Origin: Loktanella gaetbuli
GTDB taxonomy: Bacteria; Pseudomonadota; Alphaproteobacteria; Rhodobacterales; Rhodobacteraceae
NCBI RefSeq assembly: GCF_020531945.1
Contig: NZ_JAJATZ010000001.1
Location: 186,001 to 250,000, forward strand
Length of the DNA stretch: 64,000 nt
Reading direction: 5' to 3'
Shown: positions 1 through 8,121 of the stretch, in pieces
Layout of the letters: every line of letters starts with the position of its first letter
Numbering within the stretch: the stretch's first letter is position 1
The notes under the pieces: model-generated
Seen by the model: only the letters and a program-made list of their open reading frames with translations
Told to the model about the DNA's origin: nothing
Databases searched by the model: none
Translations under genes and position numbers: made by a program

Positions 1-1422
1 ACGCGCAGCGGGCGGACCTATTCGCCCGGTCAGGTTGACCGCGATATCGCGCGTCTTGAACGGCTTGCAATCCAGCAGGGTCTGACGTTCGTGGCCGTGG
101 AGCCGCGGATCACGCGCAACGACCGCGACCTGTCGCTGGACGTGAATTTCGAGCTGGTGCGCGGTCCGCGCATTTTTGTCGAACGCATCGACATCGAAGG
201 CAATTCCACCACGCTGGACCGGGTTGTGCGCAACCAGTTCCGCGTCGTCGAGGGTGACCCGTTCAACCCGCGCGAAATCCGCCAGGCCGCCGAACGTATC
301 CGCGCCCTTGGATTTTTCGCGAATGCCGAGGTTGACGCGCGCGAGGGGTCCAGCCCGGATCAGGTCGTCGTGGATGTGAACGTCGAAGAGCAGCCCACAG
401 GCTCGCTGTCATTCGGTGCCAACTACAACAGCGATGTGGGCGTGGGACTGGTGGCAAGTTTCCGCGAGGCAAATTTCCTTGGCCGCGGACAGGCCGTCGG
501 CGTGCAGGTGTCCACTGCCAGTTCCAACCGTGTGTTCGATTTCAATTTCTCGGAACCGAATTTCCTGGGTCGTGATCTGCGTGCGGGCATCGATTTGTCC
601 TACCGGGTCACCGATAATCAGAATGCCGATTATGACACCGAAAATTTCCGACTTAGTCCGAACCTGACGTTCCCTGTCAGCGAAAACGGGCGTCTGACGA
701 CTTTTGTCGCACTCAGCTATGACGATCTGAGCGGTCTGGAAGATGCCACCGGCATCAGTTCGATCATTCAGGAAGAGGCCGCATTGGACGGCGTGACGAC
801 GCAATCTCTGGGTTACGCCTACAGCTTTGACAACCGACGCACCGGGCTGGACCCGACCACAGGTTTCGTATTCCGGTTCGGTCAGGAATTCGGATTTGGT
901 GACACGCAGTTCATCAAGACATCTGCGCTGGCTGCCGCCGAAACCAAGGTGCTGAACGAGGATGTCACGCTGCGGGCCACGATTGAGGGTGGGCATCTGT
1001 CGTATCAGGACGGGTTCAGCCGTGTGACGGACCGTTATTTCCTGAACGGCAACACCCTGCGCGGGTTTGATGCCAACGGTGTGGGACCGCGCGATCTGGA
1101 TCCGGCCAATGACGTGAACGACGCGCTGGGTGGCACCAGCTTTGCCGTGGCGCGGCTCGAGGCGGAATTCCCGCTGGGTCTGCCCGAGGAATACGGCATC
1201 ACAGGCGGTGTTTTCGTCGATTATGGTTCAGTCTGGGATATCGGTCGCCAGCCGAATGCGACGACCATCTACAATGACTTTACTGGGCGTTCGACCATCG
1301 GTTTCGCGATTTTCTGGACGACTCCCCTGGGGCCGCTGCGGTTCAACTTTACCGATGCGCTCAAGGCCGAGGAATTCGACGAAACCCGTTCGTTTGACCT
1401 GACGATTTCGACCGCATTCTGA
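1..1422 (+). CDS. bamA: BamA outer-membrane assembly factor, 3' part only
   Basis: This is the C-terminal part of the Omp85-family insertase that folds beta-barrel proteins into the outer membrane. The frame is open from base 1, so the start lies outside the window; 473 residues are visible. The first 100 or so residues fit the last POTRA modules (RIFVERIDIEGN, NPREIRQAAERIRALGFF). The rest is a barrel of alternating strands (LSFGANYNSDVGVGLVASF, RGFDANGVGPRD) ending in Phe, as expected for a BAM substrate. Its stop overlaps the start of the OmpH gene by one base. The order bamA-ompH-fabZ-lpxA is the common envelope operon; lpxD, often found between ompH and fabZ, is not here. Confidence 0.95.
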   Translation, partial: TRSGRTYSPGQVDRDIARLERLAIQQGLTFVAVEPRITRNDRDLSLDVNFELVRGPRIFVERIDIEGNSTTLDRVVRNQFRVVEGDPFNPREIRQAAERIRALGFFANAEVDAREGSSPDQVVVDVNVEEQPTGSLSFGANYNSDVGVGLVASFREANFLGRGQAVGVQVSTASSNRVFDFNFSEPNFLGRDLRAGIDLSYRVTDNQNADYDTENFRLSPNLTFPVSENGRLTTFVALSYDDLSGLEDATGISSIIQEEAALDGVTTQSLGYAYSFDNRRTGLDPTTGFVFRFGQEFGFGDTQFIKTSALAAAETKVLNEDVTLRATIEGGHLSYQDGFSRVTDRYFLNGNTLRGFDANGVGPRDLDPANDVNDALGGTSFAVARLEAEFPLGLPEEYGITGGVFVDYGSVWDIGRQPNATTIYNDFTGRSTIGFAIFWTTPLGPLRFNFTDALKAEEFDETRSFDLTISTAF

Positions 1423-2051
1423 TGCGGGCGGCGGTTCTGGCCATGTGCGTCGCAGTTGCGGCGTGGGCTGGCCCGGCCGCCGCACAGCAGGATCCGCAGG
1501 CGTTGCCGATCCTGATCGTCGACTACGACCGGTTGTATATCGACAGCGAATACGCCCAGCAGATCCGCGCCGCACTGGACGCGGACGCCGAGGCATTAAA
1601 GGCCGAAAACGATCGCATCGTGGCGGCCCTGACCGAAGAAGAACGGTCACTGACCCTGCGCAGACCGACCATGACCGCCGAGGCATTCCGCGCCGAGGCA
1701 GATGCATTCGATACCAAGGTGCAGGCCATCCGGCGCGCGCGTGACGCCAAGGAGGTCGAGCTGCAACGCGCGCGGTCCGCCGCGCGCGATGAATTCTTTG
1801 TCTCGGTGCGGGATGTGGTCGGGCAACTTATGCTGGAACGTGGCGCATCGGTCATTCTGGATCGACGTTCCGTTTTCCTGGCACTGGCGGCGTCAGATAT
1901 CACGGACGAAGCTGTCAGCCGGATCGACGCGGTGATGCTGCAATCAGGGCAGGCGCCCGATGCCGACCAGCCGTTGATCGGCGGAACCGAGCCACAAGCC
2001 CCCGATGACACGCTCCTTGATACATCACCGGCGGCACCGCTGGACCCCTGA
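1422..2051 (+). CDS. OmpH/Skp family periplasmic chaperone
   Basis: A periplasmic holdase of the Skp/OmpH family, which carries unfolded outer-membrane proteins toward BamA. The 209-residue product starts with a signal peptide (MRAAVLAMCVAVAAWAGPAAA). Residues about 45-140 form a charged, Ala/Arg/Glu-rich helical stretch that would make the coiled-coil arms. The C-terminal tail is acidic and Pro/Ala-rich. The ATG overlaps the bamA stop (TGATG), so the two are probably translationally coupled. Family and context agree; binding partners are inferred. Confidence 0.85.
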   Translation: MRAAVLAMCVAVAAWAGPAAAQQDPQALPILIVDYDRLYIDSEYAQQIRAALDADAEALKAENDRIVAALTEEERSLTLRRPTMTAEAFRAEADAFDTKVQAIRRARDAKEVELQRARSAARDEFFVSVRDVVGQLMLERGASVILDRRSVFLALAASDITDEAVSRIDAVMLQSGQAPDADQPLIGGTEPQAPDDTLLDTSPAAPLDP

Positions 2052-2124
2052 GTGACTTGTCGATCAAGAGGCCAGTTGTTAGTCAGTCTTGTGGCCTAAG
2101 CCGCCCAGACACGCAGGAGCCCAG

Positions 2125-2598
2125 ATGTCCGATACCCAACAGACCCCGATCACCGTCGCTGACATTCATCTGATTCATGCGATCCTGCCGCATCGGTATC
2201 CTTTTTTGCTGGTTGACCGCGTGATCGATATCGACGGCACACAGACCGCGACCGGCATCAAGAATGTCACCATGAACGAGCCTCATTTTCAGGGGCATTT
2301 CCCCGGTGCGCCGATCATGCCCGGTGTGACCATCATCGAAGCGATGGCGCAGACGGCCGGTGTGATGGTGGGCGCGTCGATGGGTTTGGTGAACGGCGAC
2401 CTGCTGATCTATTTCATGTCGATCGATAAGGCCAAGTTCCGCCGCAAGGTCATTCCGGGCGACCGGATGCTGATGCATGTGACGACGACGCGCGGCAAGC
2501 CGGGCGGCAAGGTCTGGAAATTCCACGGACGTGCCGAAGTCGACGGTGAGCTGGCGGCAGAATGCGAATTCTCGGCCATGCTGGACCTCAAGGGGTGA
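2125..2598 (+). CDS. fabZ: 3-hydroxyacyl-ACP dehydratase FabZ
   Basis: Dehydrates beta-hydroxyacyl-ACP in fatty-acid elongation, in the cytoplasm. The 157-residue product has the single hot-dog fold, with the catalytic His in GHFPG and the Glu in IIEAMAQ. The first in-frame ATG upstream lacks a ribosome site; the ATG at 2125 follows CAGGAG and gives the usual family length. It is followed by lpxA with a 4-base overlap. This pairing places competition for hydroxymyristoyl-ACP between fatty-acid and lipid A synthesis in one transcript. Confidence 0.95.
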   Translation: MSDTQQTPITVADIHLIHAILPHRYPFLLVDRVIDIDGTQTATGIKNVTMNEPHFQGHFPGAPIMPGVTIIEAMAQTAGVMVGASMGLVNGDLLIYFMSIDKAKFRRKVIPGDRMLMHVTTTRGKPGGKVWKFHGRAEVDGELAAECEFSAMLDLKG

Positions 2599-3377
2599 GT
2601 GCTGACATTCATCCGACTGCGGTGGTGTCCGATCATGCGGTGATCGGTGCGAATTGCACCATCGGGCCATTCTGCATGGTTGGGCCCAAGGTTGTCCTTG
2701 GTGACGGTGTCTGGCTCAAGAGCCACGTGGTCGTGGATGGTGACACCCATATCGGTGACGATTGCACCGTGTTTTCGTTTTCAGTGATCGGAGAAATTCC
2801 GCAGGACCTGAAATTTGCGGGCGAGGAAACACAACTGCGGATCGGCAAGCGCAATCGCATCCGCGAAAGTGTGACGATCAACACTGGCACGGCCGGTGGT
2901 GGCGGTGTCACACGGATCGGCGACGACTGCCTGCTGATGGCTGGCTGTCACGTGGCCCACGATGCGCAACTGGGCGACCGGATCGTGGTCGTCAATTCGG
3001 TTGCCATCGCCGGGCACTGCATCATCGAGGACGATGTGATCATCGGTGGGCTGTCGGGGATTCACCAGTTCGTCCGGATCGGGCAGGGCGCGATCATCGG
3101 TGCGCTGTCGATGGTAACAAACGACGTGCTGCCGCACGGTCTGGTCATGGGCGAACGTGCCGGGTTGGAAGGGTTGAATCTGGTCGGGCTACGCCGGCGC
3201 GGCGTGCCGCGCGACGATATCTCTGCGCTGCGCAAGGCGTTCGAAAGTCTGAAGTCCGGTGAAGGCACATTCCATGCGCGGGTCGAGGCCTTGCAGGATA
3301 CCGATAGCGCCTATGTGAAACAGCTGGTCGATTTCGTGCTGGGTGAGACGGATCGCAGTTTTCTGATCCCGAAATGA
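2595..3377 (+). CDS. lpxA: UDP-N-acetylglucosamine acyltransferase LpxA
   Basis: Transfers a hydroxyacyl chain from ACP to the 3-OH of UDP-GlcNAc, the first step of lipid A synthesis. The product is a left-handed beta helix of hexapeptide repeats (ADIHPTAVVSDHAVIGANC, GDDCTVFSFSVIGEIPQD), followed by a helical C-terminus with LNLVGLRRRGVPRD. The start is GTG at 2595, overlapping the fabZ stop in GTGA. This gives 260 residues, the family norm, with the typical opening MSADIHPTAVV; the next ATG would cut into the first repeats. Confidence 0.95.
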   Translation: MSADIHPTAVVSDHAVIGANCTIGPFCMVGPKVVLGDGVWLKSHVVVDGDTHIGDDCTVFSFSVIGEIPQDLKFAGEETQLRIGKRNRIRESVTINTGTAGGGGVTRIGDDCLLMAGCHVAHDAQLGDRIVVVNSVAIAGHCIIEDDVIIGGLSGIHQFVRIGQGAIIGALSMVTNDVLPHGLVMGERAGLEGLNLVGLRRRGVPRDDISALRKAFESLKSGEGTFHARVEALQDTDSAYVKQLVDFVLGETDRSFLIPK

Positions 3378-4156
3378 CGCTGGCGCTGATCGCGGGTGCC
3401 GGTGACCTGCCGGTGGCGCTGTTGGATAGGCTGCCTGCGCGACCTCTGGTCTGCGCCCTTGAGGAGGCAGAACCGCATGTGCCGGTCGATCTGTGGTTCA
3501 GGCTGGAACGGCTTGGGGGATTTTTGCGGGATCTGCGGGCGCGTGGGGTGACCCAAGTCTGTATGGCTGGCGGCATCCAGCGTCCCGGTATCGCGTGGCG
3601 GCATTTCGATTGGCCGACGGTGCGGTTGCTGCCCGTGATGCTGCGTGCGTTGTCCAAAGGTGACGATGGCGCATTGCGGACATTCATCGCTGTTCTCGAA
3701 AATCATGGTCTGCGGGTGGTAGCAGCCCATGACATCGTGCCAGGGCTGCTGCCTGCGGCTGGCGTTTTGACGGTGACACAACCCGGGCCGCCCCATCGGT
3801 CCGATGCGCTGGTGGGTGATCGTTGTCTTCACGACATGGGACGGCGCGACAGCGGGCAAGCCTGCATTGTGCGCGATGGCAGGATCGTGGACGAAGAGGA
3901 CCGCCGCGGCACGGACGCCTTGATCGGACGCAATCCGGGCAGGGGCGGCATTCTGTTCAAGGGGCCAAAGCCCGATCAGGATCGGCGTGCTGATCTGCCT
4001 GTCATTGGGCCGGGCACGGCGCGGGGCGTGATCGCTGCAGGTCTCGACGGTATCGTGATCGAGGCCGGTGGGGTGATGGTATTGGACCGCGACGCGGTCA
4101 TCGCCACGCTTGATGCCACGCAGAAATTTCTCTGGGTGCGCGAGGTGACGCGATGA
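3374..4156 (+). CDS. lpxI: UDP-2,3-diacylglucosamine pyrophosphatase LpxI
   Basis: Hydrolyses UDP-2,3-diacylglucosamine to lipid X and UMP. This is the alphaproteobacterial alternative (formerly DUF1009) to the LpxH metallophosphatase. The 260-residue product opens with LALIAGAGDLPVALLDRL and has the C-terminal family block GRGGILFKGPKPDQDRR-D-LPVIGPGT. Start and stop overlap lpxA and lpxB by 4 bases each (ATGA), so lpxA-lpxI-lpxB is tightly coupled. Confidence 0.93.
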   Translation: MTLALIAGAGDLPVALLDRLPARPLVCALEEAEPHVPVDLWFRLERLGGFLRDLRARGVTQVCMAGGIQRPGIAWRHFDWPTVRLLPVMLRALSKGDDGALRTFIAVLENHGLRVVAAHDIVPGLLPAAGVLTVTQPGPPHRSDALVGDRCLHDMGRRDSGQACIVRDGRIVDEEDRRGTDALIGRNPGRGGILFKGPKPDQDRRADLPVIGPGTARGVIAAGLDGIVIEAGGVMVLDRDAVIATLDATQKFLWVREVTR

Positions 4157-5304
4157 GGGTTTTCGTGATCGCAGGAGAGCCGTCTGGCGACGCGCTGGGT
4201 GGGGCCGTCATGACCGGGTTGCGGCAACTGCGGCCTGACGTCAGCTTTGACGGTGTGGGTGGGCCGTTGATGCAGGCACAGGGGCTGGTCAGCCTGTTCC
4301 CGATGGACGAGCTGAGTGTCATGGGCCTGGCCGAGGTGCTGCCGAAATATCGCGCGCTCAAACGGCGGATTGCCGAATGCGCGCAGGCGGTTCTGGACAC
4401 GCGACCTGATGTGCTGCTGACGATCGACAGCCCCGATTTTTGTTTGCGCGTGGCCAAGCTGGTCAAGGCACGCAGCGACATCACGACAGTGCATTACGTG
4501 GCCCCGTCGGTCTGGGCCTGGCGACCAAAGCGGGCAGATCGCATGGCGCGTCATATCGACCATGTGCTGGCACTCTTGCCGTTCGAGCCACCTTACATGA
4601 CCGCAGCAGGCATGGGGTGTGATTTCGTCGGTCACCCGGTCGTCGCACAGCCGCAGGCCAGCCAGGCCGAGGCCGAGGCGTTCCGAGCGCAACATCGCAG
4701 TGGTGGCGGGCCACTGGTGCTGGCGTTGCCCGGATCGCGCAAGGGTGAGGTGACGCGCCTGACCGCCCGTTTCGGTGCCGCACTGGGACAATTGCGTGAC
4801 AGTCATCCCGATCTGTCGGTGGTCATTCCCTGTGCGGCATCGGTTGTCGGATTGGTGCGGGATCTGACCGCGCATTGGCCTGTGACGCCGGTTTTGATTG
4901 ATCCTGCGGATGATCCTGACGGTGCGGTGAAACGTGCGGCGTTTCGTGCGGCTGACGTGGCCTTAGCGGCATCCGGCACGGTTTCGCTGGAACTTGCGGC
5001 TGCCGGAACGCCGATGGTGATTGCCTATGACATGGCGTGGCTGTCGCGGGTCATCATGCAGCGCATGGTGCGGATCGACACGGTCACATTGGTCAACCTC
5101 GTGTCCGACACGCGTGCAGTGCCAGAATACATTGCTGCGGATTGCACGGCGGACAAGATCAGTGCCGGCCTGCGCGACACGCTGGCCGCGCCGGGTGCGC
5201 AGCAGGTCGCGATGGACCTCACGATGGACCGGCTTGGGCGCGGTGGTGAGGCACCTGGCCTGCGGGCCGCGCGTGCGCTGATCGCCGTCGCTGAGAACGC
5301 CTGA
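4153..5304 (+). CDS. lpxB: Lipid A disaccharide synthase LpxB
   Basis: A GT19-family glycosyltransferase that condenses lipid X with UDP-2,3-diacylglucosamine to form the beta-1,6-linked lipid A disaccharide at the inner membrane face. The 383-residue product has the family N-terminus (VFVIAGEPSGDALGG), then PDVLLTIDSPDFCLRVAK, VHYVAPSVWAWRPKR and LALPGSRKGEV, and the donor-site block AASGTVSLELAAAGTPMV. It is the last gene of the envelope run. A strong hairpin shared with the convergent outer-membrane protein gene follows 23 bases after its stop. Confidence 0.96.
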   Translation: MRVFVIAGEPSGDALGGAVMTGLRQLRPDVSFDGVGGPLMQAQGLVSLFPMDELSVMGLAEVLPKYRALKRRIAECAQAVLDTRPDVLLTIDSPDFCLRVAKLVKARSDITTVHYVAPSVWAWRPKRADRMARHIDHVLALLPFEPPYMTAAGMGCDFVGHPVVAQPQASQAEAEAFRAQHRSGGGPLVLALPGSRKGEVTRLTARFGAALGQLRDSHPDLSVVIPCAASVVGLVRDLTAHWPVTPVLIDPADDPDGAVKRAAFRAADVALAASGTVSLELAAAGTPMVIAYDMAWLSRVIMQRMVRIDTVTLVNLVSDTRAVPEYIAADCTADKISAGLRDTLAAPGAQQVAMDLTMDRLGRGGEAPGLRAARALIAVAENA

Positions 5305-5326
5305 TCCAGACAGCCCCTGCAAATGA

Positions 5327-5359
5327 AAATGGCCCCGCCTTGGACAGGCGGGGCCATTT
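5327..5359. terminator. Bidirectional terminator between lpxB and the outer-membrane protein gene
   Basis: A 13-bp perfect stem (AAATGGCCCCGCC paired with GGCGGGGCCATTT) with a 7-base loop lies between two convergent genes. T-rich sequence follows on both strands (ATTTGTTATT on the plus side, ATTTTCATTT on the minus side). It probably ends both transcripts. Confidence 0.8.
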
Positions 5360-5380
5360 GTTATTCAGATGTTTGTGCGA

Positions 5381-6868
5381 TCAGAAACGATAGCCGACCG
5401 ACAGACCGACAGCGATGGCCTTGTTATCGCTGAAGTTGGTGGCCAGCGTTTCGTCCGCGTTGTCGAGGCCGTCACCAAAGGTCACATATTCGATGCCGCC
5501 CGTGATCTTGAAAGCGTCATTGGTGTAGGTGCCACCGATGCCGAACGCGGTTGAACCGTCCGTGGGCGCAAGGCGCGACAGCACGTCGTCGTTGCCTTTT
5601 TCATAGGTGACGCGGGCAAAGGCCGAGAACTGGTCGTTGATCCGGCGGCCCACACCCAGACGGTAGGTTGTCACGTCGTCGTCGATACCCGTCACGCGGT
5701 CGCCGGTGATCGCCTGATAGCCTGCGGGCCGCACTTCCCAGTCAGACCACTTGGCGTGGCGGATTGAGCCGAAGACCAGCGTGTCCGCTGCGACGCCGGA
5801 CTGGAAGTCGAGGGTGAAGACGTCAGGCATCTCGATTTCCGTGATGCTGGTCAGCTGAGCTGCGGGCAGTGCATCAACGTTTTCGGTGGTCACAAACGAA
5901 TGCGTATAGCCGGCCTCATAGGTCAGTGCGACGCGCAGCGCGATTTCGGGACGCTCGTATGCGACACCGACAAGGTAGCTGGTTGCGCGGTCTTTTTCGG
6001 TGGTGGCCGTGTAGGAATACGGACCATCGATGGGATCACCGCCAAAGCCGGCAGCAAAGCCTGCGAGGGCCTGATCACCCAGCGCTTGCGCTGCTGCACC
6101 CTGTGCCTGCGCATCGGCACCCAGTGCGATGGCCTGATCGCGAAGTGCGACCGCCTGCGCGCCGTTTGCTGCTGCGCTTGCGCCAAGAGTCTGAGCTGTT
6201 GCGAAGTCTTGTGCGGCCGCGGCCGCGGCAGCTTGTGCCGCTTGCTGCTGTGCCAATGCGCCCAGCGCCTGCGCCTCTGCACCCAGCGCCTGCGCCTGAC
6301 CGCCCTGTGCTAGTGCTGCTGCACCTTGTGCCTGTGCCGCGGCGGCCTGCGCTGCGGACTGGGGCACGACCGTGTTCAGCGCGACCAGCTTGTTGGGGAT
6401 CACGATGTTCGCCTGACTCTCGATGCTGCGCAGACCACCGTAGACGCTGATGTTCGGCGTTGCCTGATATTTCAGCACCAGTGCGATTTGCGACGAATCC
6501 CATTCTGCGGCCAGACCGGTGTAATCACCGTCGGGGTAGAATGCGTTGGCACCAAAGGGCTGGTTTAGGAACAGGCCCAGGTCCAGTTTTTCGTTCAGCG
6601 CATATTTCAGCGACAATGATGCAGTGGAATAGTCCTCGGCCATGCCACCGGTGCTGCCACCGTTGAAAACGCGGGGTCCGCCTTCAAAGATCGGGGCGGT
6701 TGTCGGGTAGTCGCCAGATACGTCTGGGCGCACGGTCGCAAAGCCCAATTCAACGTAGTTTCCGTCTTCGAACAGGACTGCGTAATTGTTGAGCGTACGG
6801 TCGATACCACCGGCAGATGCGGCGGTCGTCAGCATCAGTGCTGCGGCCGTCGATAGTGAAAGTTTCAT
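5381..6868 (-). CDS. OmpP1/FadL-like outer-membrane beta-barrel protein with Ala/Gln-rich insert
   Basis: A predicted outer-membrane channel of the OmpP1/FadL/TodX type, which takes up hydrophobic compounds. The 495 residues begin with a signal peptide (MKLSLSTAAALMLTTAASA), then amphipathic strands, and end GLSVGYRF with the terminal Phe. The start at 6868 follows GGAGAC; a longer reading would add 13 poor residues. Residues about 168-273 are nearly all Ala, Gln, Gly and Leu, in repeats such as AQALGAEAQALG, between two barrel-like segments. Substrate is unknown. FadL itself is usually shorter than 450 residues; the excess is the insert. Confidence 0.8.
   Translation of the reverse strand: MKLSLSTAAALMLTTAASAGGIDRTLNNYAVLFEDGNYVELGFATVRPDVSGDYPTTAPIFEGGPRVFNGGSTGGMAEDYSTASLSLKYALNEKLDLGLFLNQPFGANAFYPDGDYTGLAAEWDSSQIALVLKYQATPNISVYGGLRSIESQANIVIPNKLVALNTVVPQSAAQAAAAQAQGAAALAQGGQAQALGAEAQALGALAQQQAAQAAAAAAAQDFATAQTLGASAAANGAQAVALRDQAIALGADAQAQGAAAQALGDQALAGFAAGFGGDPIDGPYSYTATTEKDRATSYLVGVAYERPEIALRVALTYEAGYTHSFVTTENVDALPAAQLTSITEIEMPDVFTLDFQSGVAADTLVFGSIRHAKWSDWEVRPAGYQAITGDRVTGIDDDVTTYRLGVGRRINDQFSAFARVTYEKGNDDVLSRLAPTDGSTAFGIGGTYTNDAFKITGGIEYVTFGDGLDNADETLATNFSDNKAIAVGLSVGYRF
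6050..6367 (-). repeat. Ala/Gln/Gly-rich low-complexity segment inside the outer-membrane protein
   Basis: About 106 codons of degenerate repeats. A 16-base unit (CCCAGCGCCTGCGCCT on the plus strand) recurs at 6261 and 6282, 21 bases apart, which is seven codons. The protein therefore shows a heptad-like AQALGAx pattern, suggesting a helical insert in a loop of the barrel. The repeats could expand or contract by slippage; that is inference. Confidence 0.7.
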
Positions 6869-7000
6869 GTCTCCATCCCATCCATGAAATTGGTTGCATT
6901 CATTCATGTCTGAGAAGCGTTTACGATTCGGTCAATGTTTGACCTTACGTTAAACAAGTGTCGCATTTTTCCATGTGACTTGATTGACGCGGGGGACGGT

Positions 7001-7858
7001 TTATGCGGCCGCCTTGCGGCGCAGATTGATGTAATTGCCCGCGATGATGAACGCAGCCCCCAGGAACAACCACGGGTCAAGCGGTTCCGAATAGATCAGC
7101 GCACCGATGATCGCGATGGTCGGCAATCGGGCGAAATCCATCGGCATGACGATCGTCGCGGTCGCCAGCGACAATGCGTTCGTCAGGCAAAAATGCGCAA
7201 GCAGGCCCGCGCACCCGATCACGACCAGCCATGGCAGGGTCGCGGCATTTGGCATGGCGATGTCCATGTCCCAACCGGCGCAGACGATGCCAAAGACGGC
7301 CTGCATGACGGTCAGGTAGAACAGGATGCAGGTGATACTGTGCCGCTGGGTCAGCCGCCGGGTAAAGATCGCGGTCAGGGCAAAAAATATCGCACAGGCC
7401 GCGGCGGCTGCCAGACCGGGTGTCAGGGGGATCGTGCCCGGACGGGTGACGATCAGAATGCCGACGAACCCCATGATGGCCGCGATGACGCCCGCCTGGG
7501 TGATGCGTTCCCCCAGCAAGAGAGGTGATAACAGCAGCACCCAGATCGGCGTCGTGAATTCCAGTGCAAAGACCTGTGCCAGAGGGATGCTGGCGACGGC
7601 AAAGAACCACAGGTTCTGGCCGGTGAAATGCGCAAGGTTGCGCATCCCGTGCAGGCGCAGATCGCGGGTGTCGATCTGGTTCAATGTGCCTGCGAAACCT
7701 GCAACCGTAACCACGATAATGATACCCAGCAGGCTGCGAAACAGCATGATTTCAAAGGTATCGAGGGCAAAGCTGATCTGGCGCCCTGCAACGGCCATGG
7801 ATGTAAAGGACCCGATGGCACCGATCATCCACAAACCAGCGCGCAGGGTCGGGTTCAT
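7001..7858 (-). CDS. EamA-family (DMT superfamily) transporter
   Basis: An inner-membrane carrier of the drug/metabolite transporter superfamily: 285 residues with about ten hydrophobic helices arranged as two EamA halves. Examples are FTSMAVAGRQISFALDTFEIMLF in the first half and the FALTAIFTRRLTQR junction opening the second. Substrate cannot be told from sequence; close relatives are annotated as permeases for amino acids or other small metabolites. The ATG at 7858 overlaps the stop of the upstream small gene by 4 bases, so the two are likely co-translated. Confidence 0.85.
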   Translation of the reverse strand: MNPTLRAGLWMIGAIGSFTSMAVAGRQISFALDTFEIMLFRSLLGIIIVVTVAGFAGTLNQIDTRDLRLHGMRNLAHFTGQNLWFFAVASIPLAQVFALEFTTPIWVLLLSPLLLGERITQAGVIAAIMGFVGILIVTRPGTIPLTPGLAAAAACAIFFALTAIFTRRLTQRHSITCILFYLTVMQAVFGIVCAGWDMDIAMPNAATLPWLVVIGCAGLLAHFCLTNALSLATATIVMPMDFARLPTIAIIGALIYSEPLDPWLFLGAAFIIAGNYINLRRKAAA

Positions 7859-8121
7859 CCCTTGGTCACCGTGTAGTTGCGTGGCAGCCCGGCTGTGATC
7901 TTTGCCCATGTGCTCGCGCCAGCGCGTAATTGATGGGCGTCGAATGCGGCCTCGTCTGCAAAGGTTTCAGACACCATGAAAACGCCCGGCGTGGTTTCGG
8001 CCACATCGAATGTGATGCAGCCATTTTCCTGACGGGTCAGCGCGATATGCGCGGGCAAGGCTGCCCGGACCGCATCAAGGCGGTCAGGCGGGCAGGTCAT
8101 TGCCCCCGTCAGGTAGATCAT
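7855..8121 (-). CDS. Small antibiotic-biosynthesis-monooxygenase (ABM) family protein
   Basis: An 88-residue ferredoxin-like-fold protein of the ABM/YgiN type. It shows the typical TRQENGCITFDVAE block and FMVSETFADEAAFDAHQ near the middle. Members act as small quinol or aromatic monooxygenases, or have no known substrate. The ATG at 8121 overlaps the guaA stop by 4 bases (ATGA), so it was preferred over the ATG two codons upstream. It sits between guaA and the EamA transporter in a coupled series; its role is unknown. Confidence 0.75.
   Translation of the reverse strand: MIYLTGAMTCPPDRLDAVRAALPAHIALTRQENGCITFDVAETTPGVFMVSETFADEAAFDAHQLRAGASTWAKITAGLPRNYTVTKG

Noticed and set aside
409..996. 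A 195-residue minus-strand frame inside bamA
   Set aside because: It is fully antisense to the barrel region of bamA and has no ribosome site or recognisable motif.
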